The position numbers and the translations under genes were made by a program. The notes beneath the pieces are model-generated. The model worked only from the letters and a program-made list of their open reading frames with translations. It was not told the origin of the DNA and did no database searches. Below are positions 23,001 through 35,000 of a stretch of DNA of 64,000 nt, one piece after another. Within the stretch, counting starts at the first letter, position 1, and each line of letters opens with the position of its first letter. The stretch is from Thalassia testudinum (Eukaryota > Streptophyta > Magnoliopsida > Alismatales > Hydrocharitaceae). The DNA is taken from assembly GCA_037157565.1 (NCBI GenBank), contig JAZHRO010000013.1:74827501-74891500 (forward strand), written 5' to 3'.

Positions 23001-26000
23001 CAGAGACTATGAGCTTTACCTTTAAAAAAAAAAAAAGAAATATACAAGCTTCAAACAGTTACCTGCAGCAGATTTTGCTTTAACTGAAGCAACAGAAAGC
23101 TCACTGGTTGCAGAAAACAAGCTATTTGCAGCAGCTTCCATGTTTTTCTGAGCTAGCCTCCATTCTTGTTCAGAAACTATAAAGAGAGGAAATAAAGAAT
23201 AAAACGAAGAACCAAAAATAAGTCAGGAAAACAAAAAAGGAAAATGAAGATGTCGACATCAGCAACTTACTTTTAAAAGAATGGTACGTAGCATCCAATC
23301 TTGTCAGAGCATTCATGTAGATCTGCTGCCATAATTGGCCATCACCAACAGGATGACCAGAGGCCACATCCCCCACTATCTGAAATAGACCATCTCGTGA
23401 TGCTTCAAACTCCAATATTGACGTACAGACATTCATGATAGTAGATGCCCTTTCCTGAGCACCACGCAACAATTTTCTTCTTTTTAATATATGATCATGA
23501 AATTCAGGAGGGATTCCAGAGTTCTTCATGTTGCTGGCACTGGTACTTGATCCTGCACAAGCCCAGCCCATGGCTCTTTCAAGCTGTGCTTCTGCTGAAA
23601 CAGAAGTCCTTTCCGATAGCTGTAAATACTCCAAAGATTTTGCAATTGATGACACAGAAGTTTGCAAATTTTCAAGTAGTTTTGAACGATCAAGTCCAAG
23701 AACTATGGGATATAGCATATCGTCACCAACAATATCTCGAGAGACGTCTCCCTTCCTGCTTAGGCTGGAAAAGGCATGATTGTAGAGCCACTCAATTTGA
23801 ACAATCTCTAAAATAGTCTTACGAAGAGCCTCAGTGAGCTCACTCATCTGCCTTTTCCTTAGACAAATTGCAGATCGGGCTGCCCTGGCAGTCTCATGAG
23901 AATTGCAGTATTCCACTAGCATTCTCTGCACCTCTGTAATAGCTGGGCTACCTTTTGGTATTCCATCATTGACAATTTCTATTTTTGGTTCATGAAGGTG
24001 TTTCAGATGCACATTTTCATTTTCCAGGCACATCAGAAAAGCAAAAGCTACTCTGTCTTTCAAGTATTGGCTAATGTACTCTTGAAGTTGAATTTCAAGT
24101 TTCTTTTTAAGAACATTGCACAATTGCTCGAAACCTAAACTATGATCCACAAAGGACGATATATCGCGTATACATGAATCCAGAACTGAATCTATTACAT
24201 TAACTTTCCATAGAAAAAAAGAATGGTTCTTCAATAATCTGCCAAACTTCCACACTGAATCTGACAACGAACTCAAGGATCTAAACTCAGCTAAAGTGGA
24301 CCTCAAATCAGAAGCGCACATGGAGCAAGATGGAAGAAGCTGATCGATCAATTCAAACTCATGGAAGGGTTTTGCTAGCATATTCAAAAGAACTTTGCTT
24401 CTGTTGACATGTGAATTGCCTCCAGAATCAATGTTCACCAGACATGAAAATTGGCGTTCAGAAGTAACTAGGGAAAGTCTGATATTAACTTCTCTCTTCT
24501 CCAAAGCAGACCTCACCATATCTCTCTGATTCCAGGATTGATGAAGTCGATCTAGCAAAGCCTTACATGCTTCTTCTTGGGTAGCCAGCTCTTCAGCCTC
24601 CTCCCAGGATAAATGATCTCGGCCTTGTTTAGCAGCTTCTTCAAGGGCAAGTTGTTGCTTTGTAACAGTTTCAACTTTTCCACAATAATTTTCCTCAAGG
24701 TCTGCTAAGGATGCTTTTTCTAATTCTACCTCAATAAGCTGTTCCAATGCAGTGTCAGTTGATCCACGGACCTGGGAAATAGATCCAAATGCTTCCATCA
24801 CTTCAGCATGATATGAAATGGCCAACTTTATTACCTCTGGTAAAACATACTCCATCATTTGTTCGATTAGAGAATTGCAAGAGTGTAAACAGTCTTGAAA
24901 GCCAGAAACCCAAGTTTTGCGCAAAGAATGTCCCACATCTTTCTTTCCAGGGTATTCATCTGGGGTGAAGCCAACGAGCTCTTGGAGTTCACTTACAAAC
25001 TCTGTAATATGGGCACATTTTTCTATTTGCTCTTCAAACTCAAGGAAGAAGGTTCCCAACTTGGGTTGAGATGCATCATGTCCAAGCCTCCACCCACCTC
25101 CTTCAAGGGTATTACATGAAATGTCAAGCACCTTTGCTTTGACCTCCTGAAAAAGTGTCGATGCAGCTGTCTGGATAATAACCAACACTTCCTTTCTTTT
25201 CTCTTGAAGATCAGCATGCACTTTGGCATCCTTTCCAGTATCATACTTACTTTGCCCAGCATGAGTGGAGGATCCATTATGTAAAACAAAACCCCCAGAA
25301 TGCATAAATTTTTTAAATACAGACAGCAATCGTTCCTTGGATTTTGCGTCAGTGTCTAGTCCTATGGAGTTTGCTAATTCCAAACATTCATCGTTGACCT
25401 TCTTAATATGAGTGGCATAGTTTTCCATGTCAAATAAAAGTTCTTGGTGGTGCCTTTTTTGCTCAGAATCACTAGCATCCCCTCGGGCATTTCTAATTAT
25501 CTCAGCAGCCTGTCTTCTAGCAATAGAAAAAAATTCAGAGGACATATTATTAGTTGACAGCTTCAGAATCTGCGACCAGCCACTCACAGGACTCGTCGTA
25601 ATATAATTAAGTGGAAGGACTCGTTGCAGTGCCAATGAATACTGTTGAAGAGCTTCAACGGCAAGAGATACTCCACTATCTAAGTCCATTACAAGCCTGG
25701 AGACTTCCTTGTCCAATTCATAGCACTGTGCTTGTGTTGGCTCAGGTACAATAGTCAGTGGGACACCAGCAGCAGCAACAGCAGAAGTAAGAGAGAAAGC
25801 CTCCTCAGTGCCACCAAGCTTTATGTATGCCTGAACTATTGGAAATGAGCCACCACGCAGGGCATCAAGAACTCTTCCATGCTGCTCTGTCCATTTCGTA
25901 GCCTCTTGAACCTTCTCTGTTGCTGTAACTTTGGCTTGTGTGAACTCATGAGAATGGAATTCAAAGGATGCCCATGCTTTTTCAGATAGAGAAGTAGCTT

Positions 26001-29000
26001 CAGACAACACAGATTTTGTAGATGTTTCACGCTGAACAAGAGTGGACCTTTCTTGTTCAACATGGTAAAAGATAGCAGAAATTATCTCATATTGGTTTAA
26101 CACATTTAGAAATTTCTGACAAGTTAGACAGAAGCATCCATCAGTTCCATAGATAATTGTACACAAAATGCAAATCCTAGGCTTCTTCTATTACCTCGAG
26201 AGCAGAGTCAGCAGTTGGTAATGTAGTGATGAGGAGATCATGATGTTCCTGATATATGAATAGATCATTAATTATTACTTCAGATTAAGCAATGAAACAT
26301 AGCAATCAACACAAAATTGGTATTAATATCAACACAAGCAAACCTACAGCACTTCTTATGAAATAAAATATTTTGATGATAAGACTATTGGGTAAATGTA
26401 ATGCGGCACTAATAGAAAACAGATGTCAGAGGTAATTTGACATTTAGAAGAAAGACCGCATGGTGGTCAGTGACAAAGTGTGAAAAGTAGAATGACAAGT
26501 CCTGCAAGACAGATCGTGCATTTACAGAAGAAATGTTGAAAAGCAATTATCACTTTTGAAATTGCTTATTTGGAGTTGACTGCAGACATGACTCAGAACA
26601 TATCCAAATGCCATCCATATAATCAACCCACTTAACGGGGACAAAAGGCTTGGTTTTGGTCTGATTTGATTATAATGATATTTTTTTTCCCCAAATAAGT
26701 GAACTTACCTGTAAAGGAACTCGGATTTCATGGAACCGGGATGCAAACAAGCTTAGACTTACAGCCAATTCCATTCCCTTTTTCTCCTCACCTCCAATTG
26801 CAGCTTCATCATCCACATCTCCACGTGTCCATTCTATTAAAGGATCCCAAACAAATACATCAAGCATCATCAGAAGAACATCTTTATTTCTCTGGAGAAC
26901 ACGGATCACTGCTTCACAGTTAGCTTTGAAAGTACCCTCTGTTCCCGTCAATCCCAAAGCTGCTTCTATGGTCTGAGTAAGACGGAAAGGGACAATCTCA
27001 GGAATTTTCAGTCTTCTGCCTTTGTCAAAGCAGACATTATAATCTATATGGATAATGTCACCACTAGAAAAATCCATAAGTATATTGTCCAAATGTCTAT
27101 CTCCAAGGCCTAGAATATGGCCCACCATGCTCATGGCTGCTATGCTGCTAGAAAACCTGCAAATGTGAAGGCGCATCATATCTATCTTGAAAAATTGCAA
27201 ATGCAAAAGCTCATCACATTTATCTTTTACTTGTTTATAGCAATGTAGCCTTTCTTTACACTCATTATGAATAAAATAAGTTGACACCGAAAGAATTGGA
27301 GAGATATGTCCCCTACATGCTGCAAAAATTACACAGAGGTCAACAACTAGATGAGAAATAACTTTCCACAATTTTTAGCTCCTCAAGCTAGAGGATAAAG
27401 ATCTCTGTCCAGCTTGGATGTAATATCCAACAGGCTCGTCATGTGATTGGCCTTACTAAAAACATCTAACAACTGTTTAGAAAACAATATGTACAAAATA
27501 CCAAGCTGACAATTTTGACATCTTGGATGAAGTACCAGTCAACCACAGCATGCTTGATGCACTAACCCAAAGAGGCCTATTTGCCACGCACGTTCATCTT
27601 GCTATTGCAATACATAGGTGCAAGAGAGTTCCCACACCATGATTTCACAGCAAAGATACCACCCATATCAACGCACATGCAAATTGTAGGATACCATGGT
27701 ACTCCAACTATACACTAGACCTTAAGGCTATACTCTACTTGGCACTTTGCCATGAAAACAAGTTGTCATCGACATAATTTCACTTAATGTAGCAACAACA
27801 TATATCTTCATGTTATCTGGCATGATCAAAGAAAGAGGGAAAAAAAATTGACATCTTCAGGTAATGTCTACTATTCCTGAATGAAGACTACCAAGAGACA
27901 AATTCAGGTAATGAAGTATGGCATACACAGCATTTTGATGAATAATTGACATCAAGATTTTAAATGCTGATTTTGATATTATTTCAATAATTTTGAAATG
28001 TGCATTTAGGAGGCATCCTAGAGGCATGCTTTGGAATGCCGAAATTTCGACAATTTAAAGACCTTAAAAATTGTACATTTGGAGGCTTGTTGAGGGCACG
28101 TCAAGGCATGCAATGCTGAATTTTATTTGAAAAGGGAAATGCCAAAGTAAGCATGAATAGAATTATTAGAACATCATAGAATTGTGCTATTAAGATTTAA
28201 TCTAAAATATAATCTATTAAAATTATATTTCTGACTTAGATCTACATTTTTTTACAAAAGACCCAAATTTAGAACTTCAAACCCTAACTCCCTAAGATAT
28301 AATAAGGGTGGTTATCATAACCACCAAGGAACTATATTAATAAAGGCCCAGAAAAACAGCCAAATCGCATATTACAAGCCCAAAAATTTGCCAAAGAAGA
28401 AATGCAAGCAATAAAATTCTCAATATATGGATGTTGCTCCTTGAACATTGCCGCATTTCTTCCCAGCAAAATGCCCCATAGCACCGCCAAAGCCTTTGCC
28501 TTCTCCTTCTTCATTCTAAAAGTGTTCTAACCAACATTCCAGACTCCACTTCAAAGGTACCGATTGTTTAACGGAATTGCGATGTCTATCCCTTGTTTAG
28601 GAGAGTTAAATCCAGGATAGGACAATACTAGGATTGAGGCCACTATCCCAATATTATCTAATTCCGGAGGGATGGTCTAATCACGCGCACAATCCCTCCC
28701 CCATCTCGTTGTCGCTACCATGGCTTAAAAAAATGCACCTCGAGGCTATAGAAGCGTATGCCTCGAGGTGAGGCAGGCCAAAATAGCCTCGAGGCGGTAG
28801 CCTTGGGCCGCTAACAAGAGGAGTGCACCTCATTTTGGTCAAGGTGCTCGAGGTGGTCTGAGGCATTGAGGCACATCTAAGGTGCTGCCTCAGGTGCAGC
28901 AGCGTCGTCAGAGGAGGAGCATCGCCGATGGTGCAGTAGCTTGTATGGTGGTCTAGCAACGCTGCACTTTGGTCAAGTTTGGTTTGAGATGATAGTTGTG

Positions 29001-32000
29001 TTGGTTTTGCTTCATCTATTTAGGTCATAAGGAAAGTAAGGTTGACAACCATTTGATCAAACAAGGTTTTGCTGTTGCCACTTGCAAGTTTACAACCTAA
29101 ATTTGCCAGCAGCAGCTTTAGCAGTTTTGCAAGACGGTGTTTAGCACATTCTGTCATAAAACCTTAACGTGCTTTGCATTTCTTTTTATGACAGAATGCG
29201 ATTTAAAAGGAAACCTGCTTCATCTGATTTCCAAGCAGCTTTGACAACCATTTGGATGATTCTACAATTGCAAGGTTTAGCTACGGTAGCAATAGCAGTT
29301 AAACCCGTTGGCAAATGGCAACTTGCCTTAAGTAGAGGCTACAAAATGGCCTATTTAGGTCAGTTGACTTTGTTAGTTTTATGTATTTCTCAACTTTAGG
29401 TCATTTAGGTTGTTTATTTAATTACTAATCTCTTTTAGATTACATTTCATTACATCATTTACACGTTTATAGTTATGTTATATCTTTTTAATTGAATCTT
29501 GTGGTTCAATTGTTATGCTTTTAAATATCATCTCTCGTTTAGTTTTGCTCTTTCAATGTTGTAATAGAGAAAAAATATTATGAAAGTGTGTTATTTATAT
29601 TATTATTTCATTATTAGCACTTAATAAGTATATATCATATCATTTTCTTTATATTTTTTATGCAAATCCTGAGGCTTACACCTCGATCACCTCAAGGCTT
29701 ACACCTCGCCTCAATGAAGGCAAACCATCTCGGTACCGCCTCACATTTTTTAAAACCTTGGCTACTGCTACTGTTGCTGTCAAGGTCAAGGCCATTGGGG
29801 TGGCATACAAGGCGATGCTGGAGAATGGCACGACGGCAGCAATGAAGAGGCTGAGGGACATTGAGATGAGGGAGGTGGAGTTCACCACAAGGGCCAAGGC
29901 CATCGGAGCAATGAGTTGCCCGAACCTCGTCCCACTCCGTGCGTACTACTACAGCCATGACAAGAAGCTCCTCGTCTACGACTACATGCCCATGGGGAGC
30001 CTCTCCGCACTCCACGGTGAAAGAGATAATGAAATTAAGATATTTTAGTAGATGATAGTCGCATTTCATTGCTACTCTTTGCTTGGCATTGTTGGATCTA
30101 AGGTGCATTTGTCGTGGTTTGGTTGGTTAGTGATGAGGATAGGATTCGCTCTCCATGCAAGGCGAACGTGTTCCCCAATGCTAGATAATCAACCAGAAGG
30201 GTAGAAATCAACCCACATGCAGTGCACATATGTTCCCATGGAGGCTAATAATCCACGGGTAGAGTCTGAGAATCCACCGGTGGAGTCTGATAATCCACGG
30301 GTGGACTCTAAGAGTCCAACGGCGGATTCTGAGAATCTACCAGTTGAGTCTCAACACCCCAACTATGCCAAATGTGGGATTACTTGTTTTAATCCCGAGA
30401 TTGCCACCTATCAAAAACAAAAAGCAAAACCCTGCAATCCCAAGATTGGGACACAATCCCGCTCCCATAAAATTCTATCTGCTAAATCAATTTCGCTAAA
30501 CAAATAGTGCCTAAAGGACCTCCAAAAATCAGCAAAGTTCAAATGTGCTATCCAGTCGAAACCAAAGTGTCTCCATACTTGCAAAGAAAAAGGGCACTCG
30601 ACAAACAAATGGTCCACATCCTCATCTGCCACCATACAAAGCTAACATGTCTTCTCCGCATCTACCACCCATCTAGCTCTCCACATTCTCATCACGCATA
30701 TATGAAAAAAATATGCATCACAAGTCAAGCATACAACTTAGATCTAAGTACAAAACTTACCAACATCCCAATTAAGCAAGGATCTAGTGATCCTCAACAT
30801 ATCTACCAACCACCTCTTTTTTTAAAAAAATGAAAAAGAATGGTTACTTGAGGTCTCATTACCTCCAAAAAGAAGATAATTGCAATCACCTAATTAACTC
30901 ATGCAATCAACTAAATCAAGTAATGGGGAGAAAAGATAGGGCTTGGCAAAAATTAAGAACTCAATTTTTTTTTTTTGAGAAATTATGAACTCAATTTGAC
31001 AAGAGATTATCATAAAATCAGACCAAAATTGAAGAAAAATGCTCATTGAAGAAAAATTCTGTCGAAACCCCTGCAAATTGATAACAGAGGTATGCCAAAA
31101 TGGGGCAGAAATGAAAATTAGCCATTCTCCCGACATGCTGCCAGCACAATTCTCATTAGTTGACATCTATCCAAAAACTGACTGATACATCCTACTGCAA
31201 GAGAGATACATGGACACATTATTGTTGGATATAATAACTTGTCCACAAGAACTTTGCTTGCACAGCAATAGAGTAATGATGGACTATCAAGATCACCTGG
31301 CCCCAATCTAGGATCCATGGGAGTGTGTGCAGGTTTGCAGTCAAATATCCAACCTCCTAAAGCAAATCAAGGACATATTTCCTTTGGGAAAGCATGAAAC
31401 CACCACTAATGTGGCTACCAAGATCTTTAAATTAAAAACAAGCTCAAGGGAGAGTTAGACTGGACACCTCTAGTAAGCTTGAAGATTCATGTATAATGAA
31501 GACAAAAGGGAAGTGAAGAGGTTGTTGTGCATAAATCCAAAATGCCAAGGCATTTCTAGGTATCACAACCTTTCATCCTGATTAAGCATCAATGCATGAT
31601 CTTCTGCCACATACCACTGCCATCCTGCATAAGCTTCAAGGCCTACTCTGTCAACAAAGCATCATCAAAATCCACATGCAGAAGAACTCTAAGGCCACCC
31701 TGATCCAACAATCTGCATACATCCTCCAACAGAAGCAAATATAGGAATCTACCTTCATATTGCACCTCTTTCTACAGGAACCTCTTCTCGATTGCATCAA
31801 TCTTCTTTAAAACATTCTTGGGCTTGAATACCGACATATGAAAAACTAGGATGGCAAAAGAACAAACAAGACTAAACACCTGCCCCTAGACAACAACTTA
31901 CCTCTTTATCCAACTACCCACTTCTCCAATCAGAAGCAACCAGTCACCAACCATTGTCTACAAGTCCAAATAGGACAGAGGCAAGCAAGAGGAGCAGTGC

Positions 32001-35000
32001 CGAGCATTTGAGAAAATCAACCTACTTTAACATCACTCCTACCAAAAGGGACAAAGGTCGATTTAGCTTGATTCAACCAAAGATCGGAAAAGGCCCCAAA
32101 AATCCTTATCAAAGCTACCAAGTTCTTGGCCTCCGAAAAACCACCCTCCAAAAAAACAAAACTGTATCATTAGCAAATTGCAATATGGGTATTACGGTCT
32201 TATTATCTTCCTAAAGAGAAAAGCTAGAGAAGAGGTCACCCTCAAAAGCTTGAAAAGCAATCAAGGTGAGGTCATTAGCTACAACCAATAATAGTAGTGG
32301 TACCAATGGGCACCCCTGCCTCACCCTCCTCTATGAATGCAACCATCCTCTACTACATCTCTCATTCACTAGTACGAGAAAGGATGTGGTGGTGATATAT
32401 CATTTCATCCATGAATCCACACATTTCGAAGTTGCCTCCTTGAAGCTTGCTATAGGAAGGAACAACTGACTAAATCATAAACCTTGAAAAAATCTACCAT
32501 GCACAAGAATCCCTTCCGCATCTTGTCCAAGCAGCCACCATCTCATCTGCAATGACAAAAGGCTCCTGCAAAGATATACCACATTTGAAAGCTAATGACA
32601 ATAACCTAATCAAGAATGGGAACAACCAAGAAGCCTATTAGCCAAACCTTTGCCACAATAAAATAAGTCGCATTAGATAAGGCAATCAGATGGTAGTCAT
32701 CGATTCTCCCAACACTAAGCTTCTTTGGCAGGAGAAATAGATAGAATCTATTTAGCCTCTTAAAGCCCCTATTTCCATTGAATCATTATGATTGAGCATT
32801 GCTTAAGAGGCTCGCACAACTTTCTAAAGAAGACATTCTGGAATCCATTCGGCCTAAGCAAGCCCTCTAATTTCAAACCACATGTGGTGGCCCATAGTTC
32901 TTCCTTTAAAAATTCTCTAGCCAACTCTCTGTTAGCCTCTTCATGGAGAACAGGGAAGTCAATGTTGGCCTAATCCAGCAATAAAGACCACAACGTTTCA
33001 TGAACTCTGGAAAATGTGACCTCAAGCCTCCATGACATGTTGCAACCTAGAAATGACCTCATACCCACCTTAATCTGTTGTATTAGATTTGTCCTTCTAC
33101 AACATGTTGCCAAGTGGAAGAAACATGTGTTGGAGTCACCTTCCCTCCACCACAACTCTAAATATCTGCCTCCAGTCAAACTCCTTCTTCAAAGCTTCCT
33201 GCTAGATTGTTGTCTGCAAACACTACCTATCATCCACCTCTTCATGCAACAAGGGTTCATTATCCTCCAAACAATCAAGAGATGAGATACCTTGATGAGC
33301 CTTTAACCCGACTTGCTCCCTCTTCCCAATTTCTTTCTGGTGCAATCAAGAATGACCTCAAGTGATTGAGATTCACCACAAGAGCACGGCTTGCTGTGTC
33401 ACAAGGTTGAACCTCCACTTCTTGCAAACCGCCTATTTAAAACCTAGATCCAAAAGCTACGACTTACAAAACATGAAATAGATAGCAAAAGTAGTGCCCT
33501 CATTAAAGCTTTGGGTAATTTGGGTGTGATCTGAGAAAGGCCTATTGCACTGTCATTGGCACCAGCTAACTGCTATGCCAACCGAACTGAACATAGAATC
33601 ATCATGCTTTGATTTTTCACCCGAAGAGTTCCTCCAAGTAAATCTACAACCCAAACTCAGAATGTCATAAAGCTCCAACTTACCTACAAAATTAGCAATG
33701 GATTCCATCATTCCGTCGCCTTTTCCATCAGGTTTGTCATCAACTTAGCATTTAAATCACCACCCAGTAATCACAGCCTCTACATACCTTGTAGCTTTCT
33801 TGATTGTTAATGTGGATTGTCAATCATATGGAAGTCAAAAGTGATACATGAGAGAACATTGAAACTCAGAGAAAAAAGCTTAAGTTTCTGAACAAAGTTC
33901 TTTTTTTTTTTTGGAAAGGATTTCTGAACAAAGTTTTCGCTCTGGAATTCTACAAATTCACAAGGTCAGAAATCCTAATCAACTAAATCCCAAGATTTGA
34001 CCTAGCTTGCATTCCACATATCAAAATGACATGAGTTGAGACCCAAAAAAAGACAGGTTTAGCGGCAAAGCTAAAAAAGAAGGCAATATCACATTAGAAC
34101 GTGGCAAAACCAGATAATCATTATAGCAAATACATCTTGCCATGTGCAGAAGCCTTCCTGCAAGATTGTAAATCTTTGTTGCCTTCTTAGTTTATGGAAT
34201 GTAGCAAAAGGAAGCCCATTTCAGAGCACTGCAACCAATGGCAAAAGAATCCCATATGCTTCTCATAGAAAAAGAAGGAAAGAAATCTCATACATCTTTG
34301 ACTTTGAAGAGTATGCTGCAAATCCCTCGCTTGCACACCAAATTTCTTGGCAAAGAAATTCTCTAGGAACCTCTCTCATAAGATCAAGAAGAACCTTTCT
34401 TTTTACTTCATGTGGCCAATCTTTTCTCGAAATCACTCTCTTTATACCTTTCTCCTTTAATGCAGGAATGATTTTTCCATAAAACATATCACTGGGGCGT
34501 GGAACAGTGGGGACCATCTTATTTGTATTCCCACTACCACGCGCAAACTGGGCACGCTCCTGCCAAGATTTAAAGATGGTATAGATACTAATGACATTGT
34601 CTACCCACTGTATTAGACCAGCGCGACCACTAATAGGTGTCACCGAATAATGACGGACAGCAAGGGAGCGACAACGAGTTTCAGTGCATGAATAGAGGAA
34701 GCTATTTACTGCCTGCAATAATTGCATGATTCTAGCATCCAGTCGCAGATCTTCCCGTCCCTTCAGAAGATACACATAATTTTGCCCATCTGATCCTTGA
34801 ATGACTATCTTTTTAGGTTTTGTTTTCGTTGCTAAGATAGTGACTTTTTCAGAAAAAGAAGAGACAGTTACAAGTCCCCGTATTTGACCAGAAGTCTCTG
34901 TTAAATCAGAAAAAGAGATCTGCTTTTCAAGACCTGGCATTGGAACCTCAGAAGCTGAGAGCTTTGCTAATCGAGGAGCGACATCACTCATAGTTACTGA

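Larger units (their letters stand above)
28556..30511. mobile_element. PIF/Harbinger-like non-autonomous element carrying a gene fragment
   Basis: Inverted ends match at 18 of 24 positions (left GGTACCGATTGTTTAACGGA, right inverse GGCACTATTTGTTTAGCGAA). The flanking 3-bp site is AAA on the left and TAA on the right; the target reconstructed from the LINE frame is TAA. Excision restores the LINE G text FWRSFR...K. It contains another inserted element (28719-29760), a receptor-kinase fragment and a 21-bp minisatellite. No transposase was seen, so it would need one in trans. Family assignment is inferred from the TIR and 3-bp TSD. Confidence 0.75.
28298..33860 (-). mobile_element. LINE (LINE G), minus strand, heavily interrupted
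   Basis: The 3' end carries hairpin GGTGGTT/AACCACC (28307-28325) and AVLWGILLGRNAAMFKEQHP, the same text as LINE C. After the DNA element (28556-30511) the zf-RVT-type region continues (DEDVDHLFVECPFSLQVWRH). RT text lies near 32250-32450 (GCPLAP-like, minus strand). Endonuclease remnants (GDFN-like) lie near 33740. Many stops and frameshifts. Same orientation as SMG1, within the intron that splits the kinase domain. Confidence 0.8.

Noticed and set aside
23445..23816. Plus-strand open frame of 123 codons
   Set aside because: Antisense shadow of the large SMG1 exon.
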